Assembly: GCF_900106995.1 (NCBI RefSeq)
Contig: NZ_FNOK01000035.1
Span: forward strand, 1-64,000
Source: Saccharopolyspora shandongensis
Lineage (GTDB): Bacteria > Actinomycetota > Actinomycetes > Mycobacteriales > Pseudonocardiaceae
Direction of reading: 5' to 3'
Length of the DNA stretch: 64,000 nt
The position numbers and the translations under genes are program-made. The notes beneath the pieces were generated by a model. The model saw only the letters and a program-made list of their open reading frames with translations. It was not told the DNA's origin and made no database searches. Positions 9,502-17,402 of this stretch are shown one piece after another. Within the stretch, counting starts at the first letter, position 1. Each line of letters starts with the position of its first letter.

Positions 9502-10425
9502 TCACTTCTCGAGTGCTGCGCGTTGCGCCGGGCTCAGGCGGTCTGGTCTCGCGCTGAGGGCGTACGTCTCGGGCCCGGTGGCCCGCAGGGCGAGGGGATC
9601 GGCGATCGCCGGTTGATGCCGGATCGCATCCAGCGCGGCGGTGGCGCGCTCCCGGGGCCAGTCGAGTGCGGTGGCCAGCGCGTCCAGGGTGAGCGGCCGA
9701 CCGGCGTGCGCGAGGGCGGCGAGCGCGGTCAGCGCGTCGTGCACGACGGCCTCGGCGAGGTTGCTGCCGCTCATCTGCTCGCTGAGCCGGGCGAAGAACC
9801 GGCCCATCTTGCCTAGCCGGGCGCCGGCGGTCGTGTCGGCGCCGAAGATCTCGATGCCCCGCTGTGCGGCGGTCGCGATCTCGCCGTGTGCTCCGGTGTC
9901 GGCCTGCCACGCCCGGAGCCAGACGCCGTCGTCGATGGCGTACCGCTCGCGGCGCCCCCCGGAATCCTGTTGGCGCACCACCAATTCCATGGCTTCGAGG
10001 TAGCCGATGGACTTGGACACCGACGCCGGGCTGACCTGCAGCCGGTGCACCAGGTCGGCTGCCGTCAGGCCGCCGGCGTCGGCGGTGAGCAGGCAGACGA
10101 ACACCCGGGCGGTCATCCGGGGCAGGCCGGTCGCGGCCAGCCGGGCCGCGAACTGGTCCACGAAGTCGCGCACCACCTCGGTCGACTGCCCGTCGGTCGC
10201 CGGCTCGGCAGGCCGGGCCGGCTTGCGCCGGCGGGCGCGGTGGCCGGCGGCCTGCTGCGCGTGGTCGGCCAGGTAGTCGCCCCATGCGGCGTTTCGCGCC
10301 ACCTCGCGGCTGATCGTGGACGTCGGTCGGCCGAGCCGCCGGCCGATCTCTGCGTAACCGAGCCCGTCGGCCAGCCATGCCGCGATCCGCCGGCGGTCCT
10401 CGTGGGTCAGCCTGCCTCCTGGCAC
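9502..10425 (-). CDS. GbsR/MarR-like regulator with an extra N-terminal HTH
   Basis: The 307-residue protein has two DNA-binding regions. The first (RLTHEDRRRIAAWLADGLGY, AEIGRRLGRPTSTISREVAR) resembles the HTH_38/IS30-type helix-turn-helix. After a basic linker a winged helix follows (GLTAADLVHRLQVSPASVSK, SIGYLEAMELVVRQ), as in GbsR/MarR-type repressors. The C-terminal half has no recognised ligand motif. I chose the GTG at 10425 because a GAGGAGG sequence lies 6 bases before it; other in-frame starts exist upstream. It is divergent from the two-gene serine hydrolase operon at 10606 and may control it. Confidence 0.82.
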   Translation of the reverse strand: MPGGRLTHEDRRRIAAWLADGLGYAEIGRRLGRPTSTISREVARNAAWGDYLADHAQQAAGHRARRRKPARPAEPATDGQSTEVVRDFVDQFAARLAATGLPRMTARVFVCLLTADAGGLTAADLVHRLQVSPASVSKSIGYLEAMELVVRQQDSGGRRERYAIDDGVWLRAWQADTGAHGEIATAAQRGIEIFGADTTAGARLGKMGRFFARLSEQMSGSNLAEAVVHDALTALAALAHAGRPLTLDALATALDWPRERATAALDAIRHQPAIADPLALRATGPETYALSARPDRLSPAQRAALEK

Positions 10426-10605
10426 CGGCACACCTCCTCTTGCATTCATCGACAGTACATTGCAACGGCCTCTCCGAACAGTTGCATTTGTTCTCAATTC
10501 TGTTGCAACGATTGGCTTCATAGCGTCATTCTGCGCGTTCATTTCGTTGACTAATCTGTAAACGCAACGTAGCTTTTTCTCATTCGGAAAGAGAGGGGCA
10601 CAACG

Positions 10606-10863
10606 ATGCACGTGATGGCCGTATCGACCGTCTCGGAGGACGGCAAGTTCTGGAGTGGCCTGAAGAAGGCGCACGCCAAGCTCCCCAAGGGCGCCAAATG
10701 GAAGCTGGCGGTCGCGAGCAAGGACGGGGCCAAGGCGGTCAACGTCATCGACCACGACTCCATCGACGCCGTTCGGGACTTCTTCGAGGCGCACACCGGC
10801 GCCTACGCCGCTACGGAGTACTTCGAAGCGGACGCCGCGAACGCGGTCGGTCTCCCGCGATGA
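10606..10863 (+). CDS. conserved 85-residue protein upstream of a serine hydrolase
   Basis: A GAGAGGGG sequence lies upstream of the ATG. The protein (MHVMAVSTVSEDGKFWSGLK onward) has no signal peptide and no membrane helix. Its pattern of alternating beta/alpha segments, ending DAVRDFFEAHTGAYAATEYF, suggests a small alpha/beta fold of the ferredoxin-like dimeric barrel type. Its stop overlaps the start of the next gene by 4 bases (ATGA), so translation is coupled. I do not recognise a named family. Confidence 0.75.
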   Translation: MHVMAVSTVSEDGKFWSGLKKAHAKLPKGAKWKLAVASKDGAKAVNVIDHDSIDAVRDFFEAHTGAYAATEYFEADAANAVGLPR

Positions 10864-12236
10864 CGCTCGACGTGCCGCGGATTCGAGCCCGGGTCGCGGA
10901 ACTCCTGGCGGAGTACGGAATCCCGAGCGCCTCGATCGGCGTGCTCCACGACGGAGAACTCGTCGAGCTCGCGATCGGCGTCAAGAACGTGGAAACGCGG
11001 GAGCCCGTTACGACGGACACCCTCTACCAGTGCGGCTCCATGACCAAGACGTGGACCGCGCTGGCCTTCATGCAGCTCGTCGACGAGGGGAAAGTCGATC
11101 TGGACGAGCCGGTGCGAACCTATCTGCCCGGCTTCAGGGTCGCCGATCCGGAGGCGAGCGCCACGGTCACCCCACGGCACCTGCTGTGCCACACCAACGG
11201 CATCGAGGAAACCTACGGCGATCCCGGGGAAGAAGACGACGTCTACGAGCGCATGGTCGAGAACATCGCCGACGCGCCCCAGGTTTTCCCGGTCGGCCAC
11301 ACCCACGGTTACAGCGCGGCGCTCGGTTACGCGATCCTCGCGCGGATCCTGGAGGTGCACGACGGCAAGCGCTGGGACGACGCCATGCGGGATCGCCTCT
11401 TCGATCCCATGGGCCTGACCAGCACGAGCAGCCGACGCGAGCAGGTGGACGAAACCCGCGCCGCGACCGGCCACCTGATCCGTTCCCCGGAAGAAGGCCC
11501 CATCGTCACCCCGGTGGACTACCTGCCGCGCGCCTTCGACCCCGGCGGGGGCATCACCTCGACGCCCCGGGAGGTGCTCGCGATGGCGCGCGTCCTGCTC
11601 GACGAAGGCATGGCGGCGAACGGAAAGCGGATCGTCTCAACCGAGGGCACCCGGGAGATGATGCGTTCGCGGGTGCCCGTACCGGATCCGCACATGTTCG
11701 GGCCGGAATGGGCGCTCGGTCTCATCGCGTGTGACTGGCACGGCGAAACCGTCTACGCGGCCGACGGGAGCACGATCGGCCAGAACGCCCGGCTACGGCT
11801 CCTGCCGGACTCGAACACCGCAATCGCGATGCTGACGAACTGCGGACCGCGGGAAAGCTTCTACCGCACGGTGTTCAACGAGATCCTGACCGACCTCGGC
11901 ACGGTCACCATCCCGGACCTGCCCGCACCGGACGCGACGCGGAACCTCGACCTGTCCAGCTACGTCGGCGTCTACGAGCGCCCCGGCGCGCGCTACGAGG
12001 TGTCGGCCGAAGACGGAAAGCTGCACCTGGCCCTGGTCCTCGACCCGATGGAGGCGGAGTTCCTCCAAAAACCGGACCGCATCGGGTACGAGCTGCTCCC
12101 GGTGAGCGAGACGCATTTCCTGATGCGGCCGGCGGATTCCTCGGAAGACACCCAGACGGTAGCGATCTACGACTTCACGAACGGCGCTGCCGGATACCTC
12201 CACACCAACTGCCGGGTGAACCCGCGATCGGGTTGA
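10860..12236 (+). CDS. cytoplasmic serine hydrolase (beta-lactamase family) with C-terminal lipocalin-like domain
   Basis: The 458-residue enzyme starts on an ATGA overlap with the preceding gene. The S-x-x-K active site is QCGSMTKTWTALAFMQLVDE, the Tyr motif is GYSAALGYAIL, and AFDPGGGITSTPREV follows as in class C-like hydrolases. Residues after about 360 (SSYVGVYERPGARYEVSAED) form the small beta-barrel (DUF3471-like) seen at the end of many of these proteins. No signal peptide is visible, unlike the hydrolase at 4227. It likely hydrolyses an ester or amide in the cytosol; the substrate is unknown. Confidence 0.88.
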   Translation: MTLDVPRIRARVAELLAEYGIPSASIGVLHDGELVELAIGVKNVETREPVTTDTLYQCGSMTKTWTALAFMQLVDEGKVDLDEPVRTYLPGFRVADPEASATVTPRHLLCHTNGIEETYGDPGEEDDVYERMVENIADAPQVFPVGHTHGYSAALGYAILARILEVHDGKRWDDAMRDRLFDPMGLTSTSSRREQVDETRAATGHLIRSPEEGPIVTPVDYLPRAFDPGGGITSTPREVLAMARVLLDEGMAANGKRIVSTEGTREMMRSRVPVPDPHMFGPEWALGLIACDWHGETVYAADGSTIGQNARLRLLPDSNTAIAMLTNCGPRESFYRTVFNEILTDLGTVTIPDLPAPDATRNLDLSSYVGVYERPGARYEVSAEDGKLHLALVLDPMEAEFLQKPDRIGYELLPVSETHFLMRPADSSEDTQTVAIYDFTNGAAGYLHTNCRVNPRSG

Positions 12237-12261
12237 CCGGGTTCCTGCTGCGGCTGGGGAT

Positions 12262-12326
12262 GCGGCGTTTTCGCGCGAAACCGGCGTTTCGCACGCGTGG
12301 CGGCGCCGTTTTCGCGCGAAAACGCC
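12262..12326. terminator. palindromic repeats between convergent genes
   Basis: A perfect 18-base palindrome, cgttttcgcgcgaaaacg, lies at 12307-12324. A near copy, gcggcgttttcgcgcgaaac, starts at 12262. They sit between the stop of the plus-strand hydrolase and the stop of the minus-strand MerR gene, where a bidirectional terminator is expected. Outer G/C bases extend the second stem (ggcg to cgcc). Confidence 0.5.
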
Positions 12327-12369
12327 ACCTTCACCCGGAGGGGTCAACACCCGGGCAGAAACGGCGCCG

Positions 12370-13119
12370 TCAACTCTCTGCCGGATCCTCGCCTCCGTCG
12401 GCACCCCCCTGTTCCTCGAGGATGGCGAACGCCCCCGCTAGCGCCTTCACCTGAGCAGGGTTGAACAGCTCGACTATCGCGGTCTGAAGTGCCATCGCGG
12501 CGAACCGCTTTCCGCGGGGCGCGGCGGACAGCGAATCCTTCATCCACGGGAAGCGCGCCTGGTGCTGCCGGATGTCGACTGCGAGGCGCCGGGCGAGCTC
12601 CTCGATGACTTCGTCGTCGGCGTCCTCGGGCAGGTTGTCGAAGCGGTCGTCGTTCTCGCTCGACTCGGATAGCAGCACCCGGAAGTCTTCGAGCGCGTAG
12701 GCGTCGAAGATGCGGGAGTACACCGTGATCAGCCCGCGATCGCGCTCCGACAACGAGTCCGCGACCGGCTGGAATGGGGTCGGAGTGTCGATCGGTGCGC
12801 GGAACTTGAGGACGAGCGCCAGCTCCGAGCGAATGCGCTGCAGCCGCTCGATGGTCGCGGCGAGATCTGCGTCCAGCACTCGGATCGCCGCCTCCGGGTC
12901 TTCGTCCGCCCTTCCCATCGTGCGGATCTGGGCGAGCGGAACCCCGAGTTCCTTCATCCGGATGATCTGCAGCACCCGGATCAGGTGCGCGGTCCCGTAC
13001 TGCTTGTAGCCGTTCGACGTGCGTTCGGGCTCGTCGAGCAGACTGACCTGGTGGTAGTGGCGGATCGCCTTCACCGTGGTGCCGGCCAGCTCGGCGAGTT
13101 GCCGGGTGCTCCAGCCCAT
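12370..13119 (-). CDS. MerR-family transcriptional regulator
   Basis: The protein is 249 residues from the ATG at 13119, which has GGAGGG upstream. The N-terminal MerR helix-turn-helix reads WSTRQLAELAGTTVKAIRHY followed by HQVSLLDEPERTSNGYKQYG. A coiled-coil dimerisation helix follows (LDADLAATIERLQRIRSELA). The C-terminal 130 residues are an effector-type helical domain with no metal-binding cysteines, so a small organic ligand or another signal is more likely than a metal. Target genes are not evident. Confidence 0.86.
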   Translation of the reverse strand: MGWSTRQLAELAGTTVKAIRHYHQVSLLDEPERTSNGYKQYGTAHLIRVLQIIRMKELGVPLAQIRTMGRADEDPEAAIRVLDADLAATIERLQRIRSELALVLKFRAPIDTPTPFQPVADSLSERDRGLITVYSRIFDAYALEDFRVLLSESSENDDRFDNLPEDADDEVIEELARRLAVDIRQHQARFPWMKDSLSAAPRGKRFAAMALQTAIVELFNPAQVKALAGAFAILEEQGGADGGEDPAES

Positions 13120-13199
13120 CGCGGCGCCCTCCTGCTCTCGAGCCCAACGGCGAAGACCGTCGTGGGAACAGCATAGAGAAGGCTCATGGTCGTCGGCAT

Positions 13200-13699
13200 T
13201 TAGCACTGAGCGAGATGACGGCGAGGATCCAGATGGGCAGCACCGCCCACCATCTCCGATAGGAGAACTTCCCCACTGAAGCCTTTTCATCCTGGTGAGC
13301 CCGCAGCCGCGGGTCGCAAAGCTGCACGTCGATGGGGTGCCGCAGGCGCCGCAGGCGCATAACCCACCTACGACACCTGCACCGCCACGGGTTCACGGTG
13401 CCCACCCCTTCGGGGTTCCCTCGGCGAGGACGGCCCTGACGCCGTGTATTGGCATACATATTATAAGTCAGGGCACCCACAGACCAGGGAGCCTCTGAGG
13501 TTCCGCCACCCGCACCGCCACGCAAACTGAGGTTGGAGAAACCTCACTCGATACAACAACGACGCCATCGATTCCTCCGTACTTCTGGTGCGCTTCGCGA
13601 TGAGCGATCAGCATTGGTCGGCGCCAGCAGAAACGATGCCGTTGGGCACGGTCGAGTCGCGTTTGACCGTGCCCTTGGGGCAGACCATAGATTCCCGGC
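13200..13699. other. gene-free stretch with structured repeats
   Basis: No convincing gene is present in these 500 bases. The 113-codon minus-strand frame at 13184-13525 is rich in R, W and C and has no recognisable domain. The stretch contains a short hairpin (accccttcggggt near 13404) and a long AT-rich inverted repeat described separately. It may be a structured RNA or a mobile-element relic. Confidence 0.4.
13433..13474. repeat. 8-base inverted repeat with AT-rich loop
   Basis: gccctgac at 13433-13440 is exactly complementary to gtcagggc at 13467-13474. The 26-base spacer contains catacatattataag, extremely AT-rich for this genome. On the minus strand the spacer includes tataat, a perfect -10-like hexamer. 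It could be a promoter inside an operator, a terminator-like hairpin or an insertion scar. Confidence 0.5.
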
Positions 13700-15058
13700 A
13701 TGAGTTCTTCACCACGACCGATTTCCGTGGACCGGCACGAGGTCGCGGCACCGACTCCGGTCCGCGGGCGGCGCAGTATCGCACCCGATCTCGCACGAGG
13801 CTTCATGCTCGTTCTCATCGCGGTCGCGAACGTGCCCTACTTCATCTGGGGTCGCCCGCACGGCATCGGCGCGCATGCCGCCGGCGGTTCGCCGGCCGAT
13901 CTCGTGGCACAAACGATCGCCATCATCGGAATCGACAGCCGCGTGTACCCCATGTTCGCGTTCCTCTTCGGCTACGGCATCGTCCAGCTGTACGGTCGGC
14001 AGACCGCGGCGGGCACCGAACCGAAGGACGCCCGGAGACTGCTGCGGCGACGGCACTGGTGGATGCTGATCTTCGGTCTCGTCCACGCACTTCTGCTCTG
14101 GTACGCCGACATCCTCGGCACGTACGCCATCGCCGGACTCGTGTTGGTGTGGCTGTTCTTGAACCGCAAGGACCGGACCATCAAGGTCTGGGCCGGACTG
14201 TTCGTCGCGGTGCCCGCGCTGGCGTCGGTGGTGACGATCGTGGGCGCCGCGCTCGGCTCGGCATCCACCCCGAGCACCGGTGGGGTCGGCGCCGGCGGGC
14301 CGCTGGACGCGAACGGGATCCCGGGCTACTTCGACGCCATGGGCGCTCGCCTCGAAGGATGGGCGGTGTACACCATTCCCACCGCCCTGTTCGCGATGAT
14401 CGTCCCGGCCTCCATCCTGCTAGGCATGGTCGCCGCCCGACACCGCGTGCTCGACAGCCCCGCCGACCACGTGCGGCTGCTGAAGCGGACGGCCGCCATC
14501 GGGCTGACCGTCGGCTGGGGATCCGGGCTGCTGCTGGCGCTGCAGAACCTGGGCGCCCTGGGCAGCCACCGCGAGCTGGACTGGGCGCTCCTCCCGATGC
14601 ACATGCTGGGTGGCCTGTTCGGCGGGCTCGGCTATGTCGCGGTCTTCGGCCTGATCGCTGTGCGCCTTGAGCACACCCGTGATTCGCAGCGGACCGGATC
14701 GTTCCCCTGGGCCGTGCAGGCGCTCGGCAAGCGCTCGCTGAGCGGCTACCTGTTCCAGTCGCTGGTCTACTCACCCCTGCTCGCCGCGTGGGGCCTCGGC
14801 CTGGGCCAGCACCTGTCCAGCTGGTCCGCCGCGCTCCTGGCGGTCGGCGTGTGGCTGGGCAGCCTCCTGATCGCCGCGAGGCTGGAGCGAGACGGGCGGC
14901 GCGGCCCCGCCGAATGGTTGCTGCGGCGCCTCGCGTACCCAGGTGAGAACCCGAGCCGGCAGCCTGACCGCAACCTTGGCCGTGGATCCGCCAGTACGCC
15001 GGTTGGATGCACTCGCCAGGAGCCTGCGCCGGCAGCTACGGACGGCCGCGTCGTCTGA
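13700..15058 (+). CDS. DUF418 family multi-spanning membrane protein
   Basis: The 452-residue protein has eight to ten hydrophobic segments. It contains RSIAPDLARGFMLVLIAVAN and FAFLFGYGIVQLYGR near the N-terminus and, after residue 330, LGKRSLSGYLFQSLVYSPLL. These are the marks of DUF418 membrane proteins (related to acyltransferase-3-like folds). Function is unknown; roles in exporting or modifying cell-surface compounds have been proposed for relatives. The last 40 residues lose the family pattern (SRQPDRNLGRGSASTPVG), so the end may have been altered by a nearby rearrangement. Confidence 0.82.
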   Translation: MSSSPRPISVDRHEVAAPTPVRGRRSIAPDLARGFMLVLIAVANVPYFIWGRPHGIGAHAAGGSPADLVAQTIAIIGIDSRVYPMFAFLFGYGIVQLYGRQTAAGTEPKDARRLLRRRHWWMLIFGLVHALLLWYADILGTYAIAGLVLVWLFLNRKDRTIKVWAGLFVAVPALASVVTIVGAALGSASTPSTGGVGAGGPLDANGIPGYFDAMGARLEGWAVYTIPTALFAMIVPASILLGMVAARHRVLDSPADHVRLLKRTAAIGLTVGWGSGLLLALQNLGALGSHRELDWALLPMHMLGGLFGGLGYVAVFGLIAVRLEHTRDSQRTGSFPWAVQALGKRSLSGYLFQSLVYSPLLAAWGLGLGQHLSSWSAALLAVGVWLGSLLIAARLERDGRRGPAEWLLRRLAYPGENPSRQPDRNLGRGSASTPVGCTRQEPAPAATDGRVV

Positions 15059-15148
15059 TGGCTGATCGGATTGGATCGACCGTTTCGGAGTCCCGGGGGG
15101 GGAAGTCTCCTCGACCCACTCGCAATCCCGACTCAAATCAGCGCCGGG

Positions 15149-15253
15149 GTGTCGAAGTCGCGGATACTCCTGCGGCAGGCAACCGCGATCATCATCTGGA
15201 CGACACTGACCACCAGCATCGCAACAGGCGCGATTGCCCTTCTCACTCACTGA
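15149..15253 (+). CDS. possible 34-residue single-span membrane peptide
   Basis: From a GTG at 15149 the frame reads VSKSRILLRQATAIIIWTTL followed by TTSIATGAIALLTH and a TGA. It is one basic N-terminus plus one hydrophobic helix, and it lies 39 bases before a CPBP protease gene. CPBP (Abi) proteases are sometimes linked to small membrane or secreted peptides. The ribosome site is poor (gccggg), and no homologue is known to me. Confidence 0.25.
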   Translation: MSKSRILLRQATAIIIWTTLTTSIATGAIALLTH

Positions 15254-15292
15254 CGGCCCACCGCAGGCCATTGTTAAGAAAAAGAGAACTCA

Positions 15293-15973
15293 ATGAACGA
15301 TGAGCAGACATCAGCACGACCCGGGTGGCTGCACGTGACACCAGCCGCCGTGATTGCGGTGGTGCTCTACGTGGTCGGCGGTATCGTCGTCTTCGATCTG
15401 CCCGTCACCCCCGAGATCTCCGGACTCTGGCAGTTCGCACTCTCGGCTGTGGTCCCCATGGCGGCATTCTTCGTTGCCGTGCTCGCCATGAGAAAGGGGT
15501 TTGCCCCGTTCGGCTTCCGCAGGGTCCCAGCAGTTTGGCTGCTCGCGGCAGCAGGAGTCGGTTTAGCGGGGATGGGAGCCACCACTCTGCTGGAGATCTT
15601 CATCCTCCACCCGCTCTTCCCGGACGCAGAAGAGGTCCAGGTCGGCTATAACGCCGCAGCCACCGGCGGGCTGCTTTCGTTCCTCGGTGTCATTGCGCTG
15701 GGCGGAGTCATCGAGCCCTTCGGCGAAGAACTGCTGTTCCGCGGAGTGATCGCAAATTTCATGAAGAGGTGGGGCCCGTGGGTGATGATCTAGGGCAGCA
15801 GTGCCATCTTCGCCCTGGCACACGGGGTCAACCTGGTGACCCCATCGGCATTCATCATGGGGCTCGGGAGTTCGATCCTCTACTGGCGAACCGGGTCGAT
15901 CTGGCCCAGCGTCGTCGTCCACATGGCCTTCAACACGTCCACCTTGATTCTGCTGTCGACCGGGTGGTCATAG
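15293..15973 (+). pseudogene. CPBP intramembrane protease interrupted by an in-frame amber codon
   Basis: The frame starts at ATG 15293 and gives hydrophobic helices. The CPBP motif 1, FGEELLFRGVIANFMKRW, is followed by a TAG at 15791. In exactly the same frame the sequence goes on as SAIFALAHGVNLVTPSAFIM and WPSVVVHMAFNTSTLILL. These hold motifs 2 (F-x3-H) and 3 (H-x3-N), before a normal TAG at 15971. The glutamates and the zinc-binding histidines are therefore split by a single nonsense codon. The intact protein would be 225 residues, standard for CPBP/Abi proteases. It is a recent pseudogene, a sequencing error or a read-through case; the first seems most likely. Confidence 0.85.
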
Positions 15974-16077
15974 ACCCGGGGAACCTCGGATCCTAGCCGG
16001 AGTGGTGGACTGAACGGGTGAAATTCCGCTCGTTGTCGTCACGAGCCCGGCGGGAACACCTCGCGTCTGCGGAGGTG

Positions 16078-16581
16078 ATGAACGTGATCCGATCCGATCA
16101 CCATTGGCATCCTGCGGAATCCAGACGGCACGCCATCCCCGGAATGCTGCCACCGGGAGAGAAGCATGAGGGGGGCGAGACGATCAAGACGTTGTGCAAG
16201 CGGTCGGTGAGAGCTGCGCAGCGAACCGAGTCGACCCGGCAGTGGCCGGTCTGCGACGAGTGCATGCAGGCGGCAAAAGAACTGAGCGGTGTGGTCTTCA
16301 CAGGCGGGACTGTTGCAGTCCGGTTCGCCGCTGGTGTCGTCAGTGATTCGAAGCGCCAATCCCACACGGCGACGGTGCCCGAGGGCGGCGAGGTGCCCGC
16401 GTCGTGGCTGACTTTCTGCGGCCTGGAGATTCCGGCGCACCAGGCCGAGGTATCGCAACGTCCGACAGGGATGCCCTGCGTATGTTGCTTGTTCGAGTGC
16501 AGGGCGCACACCAGGTGCTCGGATCCGGGAACCTGTGACGACTCCATGCAACAGACGGCCCAGTCGCGGGAAGGGGAGTAA
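16078..16581 (+). CDS. small cysteine/histidine-rich (zinc-finger-like) protein
   Basis: The protein is about 167 residues. It shows two groups of likely metal ligands: HHWHPAESRRHAIP ... TLCKRSVRA ... WPVCDECMQAAKEL, then LTFCGLEIP ... MPCVCCLFECRAHTRC. Short actinomycete proteins of this kind (WHPA, GxRHAxP, TLCG, PxCxxC) are often annotated as zinc-finger proteins near integrated elements. A GGAGG lies just ahead of the ATG at 16078. A GTG at 16084 has better spacing and may be the true start. Function is unknown, and nearby phage and transposon debris suggests element origin. Confidence 0.6.
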   Translation: MNVIRSDHHWHPAESRRHAIPGMLPPGEKHEGGETIKTLCKRSVRAAQRTESTRQWPVCDECMQAAKELSGVVFTGGTVAVRFAAGVVSDSKRQSHTATVPEGGEVPASWLTFCGLEIPAHQAEVSQRPTGMPCVCCLFECRAHTRCSDPGTCDDSMQQTAQSREGE

Positions 16582-16836
16582 AGATCATCCCCGCCGGGCT
16601 GCTGGACAGCGCCGCCGGAGCTCGGCAACTTGCGCCTCAGAAACCGCTACTGGGGGACGAGCGGAGAAGAGCTAGGGCCAGCTGGAGGCGCGACCTGGGT
16701 CCGACGCTGAACCGCAGGGCCTGACAGCACTGTGGTCCGTTACTGGGCAGGATCAATTTCACGGATGCGAGGTTCCTAGTTCCCACTCCAGGTCAAAAGC
16801 GCTTCTGACGAGCGAGGAAGCCGACGCGTCTCGCAA

Positions 16837-17117
16837 CTCTCGCCAGAGGTCGCCTGGTACCTGGCCGATCGCGGCATCCCGTTGCCGGACTGCCTGCCGC
16901 AGATCAAGACCCCGAGCCTCGCGACGCACCGGGCGCGGTGTTCGATGCCGAGCGCGTCGACCGCGTGTTGAAGGCGTTCGGCGCGCTGGTGCACACCCAA
17001 GGCCAGTGGGCAGGGCGGTCGCTGCGCCCTGACCCGTGGCAGGTCGCCTACGTCCTGGCTCCGGTGTTCGGGTGGGTCCGCTACGACGAGGCCGCCGGCG
17101 GGTACGTGCGCATCGTC
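16837..17117 (+). pseudogene. frameshifted fragment of a phage terminase large subunit
   Basis: Frame 1 reads LSPEVAWYLADRGIPLPDCL and PQIKTP, as at the N-terminus of actinophage large terminases. The continuation lies in another frame: APGAVFDAERVDRVLKAF, then RPDPWQVAYVLAPVFGWVRY and GGYVRIV. A one-base change near 16912-16918 would join them. The ATPase P-loop that should follow is absent. This is the stump of a lost prophage. Confidence 0.7.
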
Positions 17118-17402
17118 AACCACCCGCACCGTCGAAATCACATGGCAGGCAGCATGTCCCGCCTCTCACTACGCGACCCCTTTTCGACCGGGCCAAACCG
17201 ATCCTCCCAAAATCCTCCCAAAATTCCGGAAAATCGAGACGGCACCCATCGGGACGGCCCGAGCGGCTCTTCACATGAGAACCTTTCGCAGTCCTGTTCA
17301 GGTTGTCCGCCGGAAGTGGCGCGTTGTTCTTCAAGACAACACCGGACTTTCATCGCGCCTGGATAAACCTTGAGCGACGAACGTCGATCTCGGGGAGCAT
17401 CC

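Noticed and set aside
10426-10794. N-terminal extension of the GbsR-like regulator
   Set aside because: It would overlap the divergent gene at 10606 and lacks conserved character. A strong ribosome site supports the shorter start.
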